In this document: one piece after another, positions 1 through 6,086 of the stretch
Numbering within the stretch: position 1 is the stretch's first letter
Layout: each line of letters begins with the position of its first letter
Position numbers and translations under genes: made by a program
The notes under the pieces: generated by a model
Seen by the model: the letters and a program-made list of their open reading frames with translations, nothing else
The model's database searches: none
Told to the model about the DNA's origin: nothing
Origin: Gallionella sp.
GTDB taxonomy: Bacteria; Pseudomonadota; Gammaproteobacteria; Burkholderiales; Gallionellaceae
Length of the DNA stretch: 10,634 bases
Direction: 5' to 3'
Assembly (NCBI GenBank): GCA_023229845.1
Contig: JALNYK010000050.1
Location: 1,243-11,876 of the forward strand

Positions 1-67
1 TCGAATTGACGCTGCCGCTGTCGCTGCCGATAATCGCTGCGCTCATTTCATCCGCGCAATTCCATGA
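1..67 (+). CDS. Possible C-terminal tail of an upstream gene (partial)
   Basis: An open frame enters from the left edge of the window (first full codon at base 2) and runs 21 codons to a TGA at 65–67. That stop overlaps the fumarase ATG at 64 in an ATGA arrangement, which is typical of translationally coupled operon neighbours. The fumarase start has no clear Shine-Dalgarno sequence, which fits coupling to a preceding gene. The visible residues (ending in HFIRAIP) are too few for me to recognise a family. The frame could also be open by chance, since the sequence is GC-rich and short. Confidence 0.35.
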   Translation, partial: RIDAAAVAADNRCAHFIRAIP

Positions 68-1587
68 CGACCATCCGGCAGCAAGACTTCATCGACAGCA
101 TCGCGGACGCGTTGCAGTTCATTTCTTATTACCATCCGGCGGATTTTATCCGCGCGCTGGCCGATGCTTACCGTATCGAGCAGTCGCCTGCGGCGAAGGA
201 TGCGATGGCGCAGATACTGGCGAATTCGCGCATGTGCGCGCAGGGCCACCGGCCGATCTGCCAGGACACCGGCATCGTCGTCGCGTTCGTCCGTGTCGGC
301 ATGTCGGTGCGCTGGGAGGCGGACATGGACATTGTCGGCATGGTCAATGCCGGTGTGCGGAAGGCTTATCTCGATCCGGATAACACGCTGCGCGCTTCCG
401 TGGTCGCCGATCCGGCGGGGAAGCGCAAGAACACCGGCGACAACACGCCGGCGGTGGTGCATGTCGAGTTGGTGCAGGGCGACCGTGTCGAGGTGGAGAT
501 CGCGGCCAAGGGCGGTGGATCGGAGAACAAGGCGGTGCTGGGGATGCTCAATCCCGGCGACGATATCGTCGAGTGGGTGCTGCAGCAAGTGCCGGAAATG
601 GGCGCGGGGTGGTGCCCGCCGGGGATGCTGGGCATCGGCATCGGCGGCACGGCGGAAAAGGCGGTGCTGCTGGCCAAGCAGGCGTTGATGCTGCCGATGG
701 ATATGAGCGAACTGAGGGCGCGTGGGTCACAGAGCCGCATCGAGGAATTGCGCATCGAGCTGTGCGACAAGGTCAATGCGCTGGGGATTGGTGCGCAGGG
801 GCTGGGCGGGCTGACCACGGTAATGGACGTGCAGATACTGGACTATCCGACACATGCCGCGTCCAAACCGGTGGCGATCATCCCCAACTGTGCCGCGACG
901 CGGCATGTGCATTTCGAGCTGGACGGTTCCGGTGTCGCGATTTTCGAGCCGCCGAAGCTCTCGGACTATCCGGATATCGACTGGCAGCCGGCCGAAAATG
1001 CGCGGCGGGTAAATCTGGATGCGGTCACTCGCGAGGAAATTTCGCGGTGGCAGCCGGGCGAGACCGTGTTATTGTCCGGCAAGTTGCTGACCGGGCGCGA
1101 TGCCGCGCATAAACGCATTGCGGAAATGCTGGGTCGCGGCGAAAAACTGCCTGCCGGCGTGGATTTTACTGACCGCTTCATTTATTATGTCGGCCCGGTT
1201 GATCCGGTGCGCGACGAAGTCGTCGGGCCCGCCGGGCCGACCACCGCGACACGCATGGATGGGTTTACCGAAACGATGCTGGCGCAGGCCGGCCTGATCG
1301 GTATGGTAGGCAAGGCAGAGCGCGGCAAAGAGGCAATCGAGTCGATCCGTAAGCATGGCGCGGTATATCTGATGGCGGTAGGTGGCGCAGCCTATCTGGT
1401 TTCGAAGGCAATACGCAGCGCAAGAGTCGTCGCGTTCCCGGAACTGGGGATGGAGGCGATTTACGAATTTGAAGTCGAAAACATGCCGGTGACGGTGGCG
1501 GTCGATGTGCGGGGGAGCTCCGTGCACGACACCGGTCCGGCGGAATGGCGCAAGCGTATCGGGATGATCCCGGTTCGAGCGATGTAA
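64..1587 (+). CDS. Fumarate hydratase class I (iron-sulfur fumarase)
   Basis: This is an oxygen-sensitive [4Fe-4S] fumarase that interconverts fumarate and L-malate in the cytoplasmic TCA cycle. The 507 residues cover both family parts. The N-terminal alpha part contains the three expected cluster cysteines: C66 in ICQDTG, C184 in GWCPPGMLG and C276 in NCAATRH. The C-terminal beta part begins near residue 320, with SGKLLTGRDAAHKRI at 338–352 and GPAGPTTATRMD at 388–399. The length is slightly below that of E. coli FumA/FumB (548 residues), but no motif is missing. The ATG at 64 gives the family-like N-terminus; it overlaps a possible upstream stop and has no obvious Shine-Dalgarno sequence. 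The gene ends in TAA inside a tandem GTAACAA duplication (1584–1597), and a non-coding repeat element follows. Some class I enzymes also act on related hydroxy acids such as tartrate. I assign fumarase from overall similarity, without a more specific symbol. Confidence 0.95.
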   Translation: MTTIRQQDFIDSIADALQFISYYHPADFIRALADAYRIEQSPAAKDAMAQILANSRMCAQGHRPICQDTGIVVAFVRVGMSVRWEADMDIVGMVNAGVRKAYLDPDNTLRASVVADPAGKRKNTGDNTPAVVHVELVQGDRVEVEIAAKGGGSENKAVLGMLNPGDDIVEWVLQQVPEMGAGWCPPGMLGIGIGGTAEKAVLLAKQALMLPMDMSELRARGSQSRIEELRIELCDKVNALGIGAQGLGGLTTVMDVQILDYPTHAASKPVAIIPNCAATRHVHFELDGSGVAIFEPPKLSDYPDIDWQPAENARRVNLDAVTREEISRWQPGETVLLSGKLLTGRDAAHKRIAEMLGRGEKLPAGVDFTDRFIYYVGPVDPVRDEVVGPAGPTTATRMDGFTETMLAQAGLIGMVGKAERGKEAIESIRKHGAVYLMAVGGAAYLVSKAIRSARVVAFPELGMEAIYEFEVENMPVTVAVDVRGSSVHDTGPAEWRKRIGMIPVRAM

Positions 1588-1599
1588 CAAGTAACAATA

Positions 1600-1751
1600 G
1601 ACAGCTCGCTAAACCCTAGCGAGCGACCTGAGTGCAAGGCGCACGGAGCACAGAAACCGGAATGTACTTAAGGTATGCCGCGATGCGGCCCCGGATTTCG
1701 AGCACTGCGCAACGCCGCAATCGGGGCGCGCAGTAGGTTTGGCGAGCTGTC
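1600..1751. repeat. 152-base element with 16-base terminal inverted repeats
   Basis: Bases 1600–1615 and 1736–1751 are inverted repeats. GACAGCTCGC pairs perfectly with GCGAGCTGTC, and a T·G wobble plus five more pairs (AAACC with GGTTT) extend the stem to 16 positions. Inside are further inverted repeats: ACTGCGC 1704–1710 with GCGCAGT 1728–1734, GCCGC 1677–1681 with GCGGC 1685–1689, and GTGC 1632–1635 with GCAC 1641–1644. The left end also forms an alternative hairpin, with GCTCGCTA 1604–1611 pairing with TAGCGAGC 1617–1624. No T tract follows that hairpin, so it is not a convincing intrinsic terminator. I see no protein-coding frame and no clean target-site duplication. The element occupies nearly all of the gap between fumarase and ffs. 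It could be a small non-autonomous mobile element, a dispersed repeat family, or the gene of a structured RNA. I cannot separate these from one copy. Confidence 0.7.
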
Positions 1752-1760
1752 GTACGAATT

Positions 1761-1856
1761 GGCGGGTCTCCCCGCATTGCAGGGTAGTGAATCTGGTCAG
1801 GTCCGGAAGGAAGCAGCCACAGCTAATTACTGCAAGTGCCGGGGGTAAGGCTCGCC
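1761..1856 (+). ncRNA. ffs: Signal recognition particle RNA, small bacterial type (4.5S)
   Basis: The gene encodes the RNA core of the signal recognition particle, which binds Ffh and targets nascent membrane proteins to FtsY and the Sec translocon. The nearly invariant apical domain is present at 1795–1818 (GGTCAGGTCCGGAAGGAAGC followed by AGCC), with a GGAA tetraloop at 1805–1808 closed by UCC/GGA. The ends 1761–1768 (GGCGGGTC) and 1849–1856 (GGCTCGCC) pair over eight positions, counting wobbles, which sets the approximate mature ends at 96 bases. There is no Alu domain, as expected in Gram-negative bacteria. The precursor may extend upstream, because 4.5S RNA is processed at its 5' end in E. 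coli. I could not identify a convincing promoter. A run of six T follows at 1860–1865. Confidence 0.95.
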
Positions 1857-1865
1857 TCCTTTTTT
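1849..1865 (+). terminator. Probable intrinsic terminator of ffs
   Basis: The 3' strand of the terminal SRP RNA stem (1849–1856, pairing with 1761–1768) is followed within four bases by six T (1860–1865). The RNA's own closing stem plus the U tract would serve as the terminator. Termination may be partial: the PagL-like gene starts only 21 bases after the T tract, and I see no separate promoter for it in between. Confidence 0.5.
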
Positions 1866-1885
1866 GATGGATACAGGGGAGTGCG

Positions 1886-2416
1886 ATGAAGAAGCTCGCT
1901 TTGCTGATGGGTGCGTTGCTGTTCAGCGGCAATCTGTACGCTTTGGATACCGTATTCGTTGAGTATGGCAATGGCGATTCAGCCGACATGGCGCGTGTTG
2001 GCGCAGGCTGGGACTGGAATAAGCAGTGGTTCGCCGACGGTAGTTGGCTGGTGACCGGTTCCTGGGAAGCGTCCGTCGGCACTTGGCGCGGTAACAGCAT
2101 TGTCGGCAACAACCAGACCATTACCGATATCGGCATCACGCCGGTGTTCCGCCTGCAGCAGAAACATCCTTCCGGCGTTGCGCCCTATGCGGAGGCTGCG
2201 ATCGGGTTCCACCTGATCTCTCCCACATTCATCTATGCCAATCGCAAATTCGGCAGTTCGTTTCAGTTCGGCGACCATCTGGGCGTCGGCGTGCGGTTCG
2301 GCGAGCGCCAGCAGTTCGATCTGGCCTATCGTTATCAGCACTTGTCCAACGGCGGCATCAAACAGCCCAATCAGGGCATCAATTTCAGCCAGCTCCGTTT
2401 TGCCTACCACTTCTGA
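1886..2416 (+). CDS. PagL-like acyloxyacyl hydrolase / lipid A 3-O-deacylase family outer-membrane protein
   Basis: PagL-family proteins are eight-stranded outer-membrane barrels; characterised members remove the 3-O-linked acyl chain from lipid A. The 176-residue protein has a clear signal peptide (KK, hydrophobic 4–16, likely cleavage after A19 in LYA-LDT). Alternating beta-strand sequence follows, and the chain ends in the aromatic FAYHF typical of outer-membrane barrels. The family signature is YQHLSNGGIKQPNQG at 150–164, giving catalytic H152 and S154. In P. aeruginosa PagL the third catalytic residue is a Glu twelve positions after the Ser. Here that position is N166, and no Asp or Glu occurs from S154 to the end, so activity is uncertain. 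The ATG at 1886 is preceded by a good ribosome site, AGGGGAG at 1875–1881. The gene sits between ffs and dnaX and ends 11 bases before the dnaX start. Confidence 0.85.
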   Translation: MKKLALLMGALLFSGNLYALDTVFVEYGNGDSADMARVGAGWDWNKQWFADGSWLVTGSWEASVGTWRGNSIVGNNQTITDIGITPVFRLQQKHPSGVAPYAEAAIGFHLISPTFIYANRKFGSSFQFGDHLGVGVRFGERQQFDLAYRYQHLSNGGIKQPNQGINFSQLRFAYHF

Positions 2417-2427
2417 CGCGGTGTAAC

Positions 2428-4098
2428 TTGTCGGCTACCACGGTCCTCGCGCGCAAATGGCGTCCCAAGAGCTTCGCGCAACTGGCGGGGCAGGAGCACG
2501 TCGTCCAGGCGCTCAGCAATGCGCTCACCCAGAATCGGCTGCATCACGCCTATCTCTTCACCGGTACGCGCGGGGTGGGCAAGACCACGATCGCGCGCAT
2601 CTTCGCGAAGTCACTGAACTGCGAAACCGGCATCACCGCGACGCCCTGCGGCGAGTGCAGCGCCTGCCGCGAAATCGATAGCGGACGTTTCGTCGATCTG
2701 ATCGAACTGGACGCGGCGTCGAACACCCAGGTTGATAGCATGCGCGAATTGCTGGAGAGCGCGCTGTATGCGCCGACCTCCGGTCGTTTTAAGGTCTACA
2801 TCATCGACGAAGTGCACATGCTGTCCAAGTCGGCGTTCAACGCGATGTTGAAGACGCTGGAAGAGCCGCCGGGCCATGTGAAGTTCATCCTCGCGACCAC
2901 CGATCCGCAAAAAATTCCGGTCACCGTGCTGTCGCGTTGTTTGCAGTTCAACCTGAAACAGTTGCCCCCTGCGCTGATCGCCAGTCATCTTCAGTACGTG
3001 CTGGAGCAGGAACAGATTGCTTTCGAGGCCGGTGCGCTGGCCCTCGTCGCACGCGCTGCCGCCGGCAGCATGCGCGACGCGCTGAGCCTGATGGACCAGG
3101 CGATTGCCTTCTCGTCCGGCAAGGTCGAAGAGGCAGTAGTGCGCACCATGCTGGGCTCCATCGATCACGGCTACCTGTTCGACGTGCTGGCGGCGTTGCG
3201 CGACCGCAACGGCCTCGCGTTGGTCGGGATTGCCGACAGCATGGCGTCGCGCAGCGTGGCGTTCGACGCCGCGTTGCAGGAGTTGGCGACGCTGCTGCAT
3301 CGCATCGCGCTGGCGCAGACCGTGCCGCAGGCGATCGCCGACGACGAACCGGAGCGCGTACGCCTGCTGGAACTGGCGCAGGCGCTGACGCCGGAGCAGG
3401 TGCAGTTGTATTACCAGATCGCGATTCACGGTCGCGACGAAATCGACCTCGCGCCCGACGAATATGCCGGCTTCTCGATGACGTTGTTGCGCATGCTGTC
3501 GTTTGCGCCGGCCAAGGGTGCGGTAGTCGCTGTGCCGCAGTCGCCAGTCGCACCGTCACCGGTTGTTCAGCAACAAGCGCCCCGGGCTGCCGCACCACAA
3601 TCGCCAGTCCCGCAGGCAACGGCCCCGCAGGCAGCGCAGGTGGCTGAGCCTCTTGCTGTCGAAGCCGCGCCTCCCGTGCGGCGCGAACCCGTCGCGATGG
3701 CCGCCCCTTCCGCGGGCGGACTGCCGGACTGGGGAGTGTTGCTGGCGCAGTTGAACGTGCAGGGCATGGCGCAGCAACTGGCCAAGCATTCGGTGCTGGA
3801 GAATCTGGATGACGGACAGGTGACGCTGTGTCTGGCGCATGAGCAGAAACATCTGCAGACCAGAATGGCGGTCGACCGCTTGCAGGCGGCGCTGGGCGAA
3901 TATTTTGCGAAGCCGGTCAGGCTGACGATCACGCTGGGCAAGATCGAGACGGCGACGCCTGCCGTGGTCGAGCAGCAGACGAAGCAGTTCAGACAGCAGC
4001 AGGCGGACGATTCGATAGGCATGGATAACTTCGTGCGAGAGGCGCAGTCCGAACTGGATGCCGTCGTGATCGACGATACGATTAAACCGATACAGTAA
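2428..4098 (+). CDS. dnaX: DNA polymerase III subunit tau (clamp-loader ATPase)
   Basis: DnaX subunits form the motor of the clamp loader, which places the beta sliding clamp on DNA; the full-length tau form also holds the polymerase cores and the DnaB helicase. The AAA+ module shows Walker A GTRGVGKT at 46–53, four zinc-binding cysteines C65, C74, C77 and C80, Walker B IIDEVH with D127/E128, and the SRC arginine-finger motif at 169–171. Residues about 362–429 are a Pro/Ala/Gln-rich linker, followed by the tau-specific C-terminal region. The start is TTG at 2428: it gives SATTVLARKWRPKSF, the normal family N-terminus, while the first in-frame ATG is codon 105, beyond Walker A. The ribosome site is weak and the previous stop is 11 bases away, which suggests translational coupling to the PagL-like gene. 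I find no in-frame slippery A run near the linker that would make a short gamma form. Confidence 0.96.
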   Translation: MSATTVLARKWRPKSFAQLAGQEHVVQALSNALTQNRLHHAYLFTGTRGVGKTTIARIFAKSLNCETGITATPCGECSACREIDSGRFVDLIELDAASNTQVDSMRELLESALYAPTSGRFKVYIIDEVHMLSKSAFNAMLKTLEEPPGHVKFILATTDPQKIPVTVLSRCLQFNLKQLPPALIASHLQYVLEQEQIAFEAGALALVARAAAGSMRDALSLMDQAIAFSSGKVEEAVVRTMLGSIDHGYLFDVLAALRDRNGLALVGIADSMASRSVAFDAALQELATLLHRIALAQTVPQAIADDEPERVRLLELAQALTPEQVQLYYQIAIHGRDEIDLAPDEYAGFSMTLLRMLSFAPAKGAVVAVPQSPVAPSPVVQQQAPRAAAPQSPVPQATAPQAAQVAEPLAVEAAPPVRREPVAMAAPSAGGLPDWGVLLAQLNVQGMAQQLAKHSVLENLDDGQVTLCLAHEQKHLQTRMAVDRLQAALGEYFAKPVRLTITLGKIETATPAVVEQQTKQFRQQQADDSIGMDNFVREAQSELDAVVIDDTIKPIQ

Positions 4099-4113
4099 GA
4101 AAGGAAACGGCAC

Positions 4114-4440
4114 ATGATGAAGGGTGGTTTGGGTGGCCTGATGAAACAGGCCCAGCAGATGCAGCAGAACATGCAAAAGGCGCAGGCCGAATTGGCGACT
4201 GTCGAGGTCGAGGGGCAGGCCGGCTCCGGCATGGTTAAAGTGGTGATGACCTGCGGGCACGAAGTGCGCCGCGTGTCTCTGGACGACAGCCTGCTGGCTG
4301 ACGACAAGGAAATGCTGGAGGACCTGATCGTGCTGGCGCTGAACGACGCGATGAAGAAGGCCGAGGCCACCACGTCGCAACGCATGGGTGCGTTCACCGC
4401 CGGGATGGGCTTGCCGCCCGGCATGAAACTTCCGTTTTGA
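4114..4440 (+). CDS. ybaB: YbaB/EbfC family nucleoid-associated DNA-binding protein
   Basis: This 108-residue protein belongs to the small dimeric YbaB/EbfC family, whose members bind DNA and coat the nucleoid. The signature N-terminal helix GLGGLMKQAQQMQQNMQKAQ lies at 5–24, followed by the strand region with GQAGSGMVKVVM at 34–45 and HEVRRVSLD at 49–57. A Met/Gly/Pro tail (GMGLPPGMKLPF) closes the protein. The ribosome site AAGGAAA at 4101–4107 serves the ATG at 4114; the next codon is also ATG, so either may be used. It lies 15 bases after dnaX and 37 bases before recR. The order dnaX–ybaB–recR is very widely conserved in bacteria and suggests a shared transcript and a role near replication or repair. 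Confidence 0.95.
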   Translation: MMKGGLGGLMKQAQQMQQNMQKAQAELATVEVEGQAGSGMVKVVMTCGHEVRRVSLDDSLLADDKEMLEDLIVLALNDAMKKAEATTSQRMGAFTAGMGLPPGMKLPF

Positions 4441-4477
4441 TGGCCGTTTCCGGAAACAGATCGTTTGAGGTTCTCCG

Positions 4478-5074
4478 ATGATGCCCTCGCATCTCGAAGA
4501 ATTGATCGCCGCGCTGCGCTGCCTGCCCGGTGTCGGGCCGAAGTCCGCGCAACGCATGGCTTATCATCTACTGCAGCGGGATCGCGCCGGTGCGTTGCGC
4601 CTCGCGCAGTCGCTGGAACGGGCCGCCAGCAATATTCAGCATTGCAGCAAGTGCAACAATTTTTCCGAACACGAAGTGTGCGAACTGTGCGCCTCGTCCA
4701 AGCGTGACGCCGAGGTGCTGTGCGTGGTCGAGATGCCTGCGGATTTGTTGATGATGGAGCAGACGCAGTGCTATCGCGGCATGTATTTCGTGCTGATGGG
4801 GCGCTTGTCGCCGCTGGACGGAGTCGGCGCAAAAGAACTGCATTTCGACCGTTTGCTCAAGCGCGCGCGGGAGCAGGTGCGCGAGGTGATCCTGGCGACC
4901 AACTTCACCGTCGAGGGGGATGCGACCGCGCATTACCTGACCAACCTGCTTCGTGCGCAGGGACTGAAGGTGTCGCGCATCGCGCGCGGGCTGCCGGTGG
5001 GCGGCGAACTGGAACAAGTAGATAGTGGCACACTGGCGCAGGCCGTGCTGGAACGACGCGAGGTGATGGCATGA
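4478..5074 (+). CDS. recR: Recombination mediator protein RecR
   Basis: RecR works with RecO and RecF to load RecA onto gapped, SSB-coated DNA. The 198 residues contain an N-terminal helix-hairpin-helix around LRCLPGVGPKSAQRMAYHLL (13–32) and a four-cysteine zinc finger at C56, C59, C68 and C71. The Toprim domain runs from about residue 79, with VVEMPADL at 83–90 and MGRLSPLDGVGA at 107–118. In that last motif the usual Gly-Pro after the loop is Gly-Ala, a mild deviation. A TGAGG ribosome site at 4466–4470 precedes two adjacent ATG codons at 4478 and 4481. The stop TGA (5072–5074) overlaps the ATG of the next gene, indicating coupled translation. Confidence 0.96.
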   Translation: MMPSHLEELIAALRCLPGVGPKSAQRMAYHLLQRDRAGALRLAQSLERAASNIQHCSKCNNFSEHEVCELCASSKRDAEVLCVVEMPADLLMMEQTQCYRGMYFVLMGRLSPLDGVGAKELHFDRLLKRAREQVREVILATNFTVEGDATAHYLTNLLRAQGLKVSRIARGLPVGGELEQVDSGTLAQAVLERREVMA

Positions 5075-6018
5075 TCAGGAAGAACAGACGTAATCCGGAT
5101 GAACGCCCTGTCGAGGACGATGTGGCGACAGAGGTAGAAGTAGGCGAGAGGCTGCAGAAAGTGCTTGCCCAGGCGGGGTTCGGTTCGCGCCGCGAAATGG
5201 AGGAATGGATTGCCGCCGGGCGCGTCAGCGTGAACGGCGAGCCGGCTACGCTGGGCATGCGCGTGGTGGCGGGCGATCTGGTGAAGACGGAACGCCGCAC
5301 GATACGCGTCGGCGAACGCGAGCATGCCGTGCGCATCTTGCTGTATCACAAGCCCGAGGGCGAGATTGTCAGTCGCGACGACCCGGAAGGGCGCGCCAGC
5401 GTGTTCGACAAGCTGCCCAAGCTGCGCGGGCAGAAATGGATCGCCATCGGGCGGCTGGATTTCAACACCAGCGGCCTGCTGATCTTTACCACCTCCGGCG
5501 ATTTGGCTAACCGCCTGATGCACCCGCGTTTCGAAGTAGAGCGCGAGTATGCGGTGCGGGTGCAGGGGACCATGACGGAAGAACAAATAGCGCTGTTGCT
5601 TAAGACCGGGGTCGAGCTGGATGACGGTGCGGTCAAGTTTGAAAAGGTCGAGGACGAAGGCGGCGAGGGTTTCAATCACTGGTATCGCGTGATGCTCAAG
5701 GAAGGGCGCAATCGTGTGGTCCGGCGCAGCTTCGATGCGCTGGGCCTGCCGGTCAGCCGTCTGATCCGGGTGCGCTTCGGTTTGGTCAACCTGCCGCCGC
5801 GCCTGAAACGGGGCATGACCGCCGAACTGGGCGAGGGCGAGGTGGCGCAGGTGCTCGACTGGGTCGGGCTGACTGGTGAAGAGGCCGATGCGGAAGCGCC
5901 TCAGCTGGTCCGCAAACCGCCCGCTAACAATGTGCGTCGTCCGCGTGCTGCAGCGGGGCGTCCGCGGACGCCTTTACGGGGCAGGCCCGGGCAAACTAAA
6001 GCTGGTGGAAAACGCTGA
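5071..6018 (+). CDS. rluB: rRNA pseudouridine synthase, RluB-like (RsuA family)
   Basis: RluB makes pseudouridine 2605 in 23S rRNA helix 90–92 in E. coli. Here an S4 RNA-binding domain occupies about residues 27–70 (RLQKVLAQAGFGSRREMEEW). The RsuA-family catalytic domain follows, with the signature AIGRLDFNTSGLLIFT at 125–140 and catalytic D130. The later motif EGRNRVVRRSFDALGLPV is also present. The N-terminus is charged, and the last 30 or so residues are a basic Arg/Pro/Gly/Lys tail of the kind common in RluB proteins, probably an RNA-contacting extension. The gene starts at an ATG overlapping the recR stop (ATGA). RluB is often next to scpB; here it follows recR instead. RluB is favoured over RsuA, RluE or RluF by length and tail, but the exact target base is inferred. 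Confidence 0.88.
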   Translation: MIRKNRRNPDERPVEDDVATEVEVGERLQKVLAQAGFGSRREMEEWIAAGRVSVNGEPATLGMRVVAGDLVKTERRTIRVGEREHAVRILLYHKPEGEIVSRDDPEGRASVFDKLPKLRGQKWIAIGRLDFNTSGLLIFTTSGDLANRLMHPRFEVEREYAVRVQGTMTEEQIALLLKTGVELDDGAVKFEKVEDEGGEGFNHWYRVMLKEGRNRVVRRSFDALGLPVSRLIRVRFGLVNLPPRLKRGMTAELGEGEVAQVLDWVGLTGEEADAEAPQLVRKPPANNVRRPRAAAGRPRTPLRGRPGQTKAGGKR

Positions 6019-6039
6019 CAGTCACTAGAATCTGCGCCG

Positions 6040-6068
6040 TTGATTCATGCCCAAACATAACCGATAGC
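6040..6068 (+). promoter_or_regulatory. Weak candidate sigma-70 promoter before the cyclase-like gene
   Basis: TTGATT at 6040–6045 could be a -35 box, with GATAGC at 6063–6068 as a poor -10 box at 17-base spacing. It lies in the 68-base gap after rluB, where no terminator hairpin with a T tract is visible. The match to the -10 consensus is weak, and read-through from the upstream operon is an equally good explanation. Confidence 0.2.
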
Positions 6069-6086
6069 ATCGCAATGGAAGCCTGA

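Noticed and set aside
1584..1597. Tandem GTAACAA GTAACAA at the fumarase stop as a target-site duplication for the inverted-repeat element
   Set aside because: Both copies are on the left side of the element. The right flank (GTACGAATT) does not carry a matching copy, so it is not a flanking duplication.
1739..1760. TTGGCG (1739–1744) with TACGAA (1753–1758) as the ffs promoter
   Set aside because: The spacing between the boxes is only 8 bases and the -10-like box is too close to the RNA 5' end, so it is not a credible sigma-70 promoter.
1609..2139. Minus-strand open frame across the repeat element, ffs and the PagL-like gene
   Set aside because: It runs through the SRP RNA gene and against a gene with a signal peptide and the HxS motif; it has no recognisable features.
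2909..2914. Run of six A inside dnaX as a programmed frameshift site
   Set aside because: It reads CAA AAA ATT, does not fit X XXY YYZ in frame, and lies in the conserved ATPase core, far upstream of where gamma would end.
3556..4832. Long minus-strand open frames opposite dnaX–recR
   Set aside because: They lie over well-supported plus-strand genes, have biased Arg/His/Ser-rich composition and no recognisable domain. They are products of GC-rich codon use.
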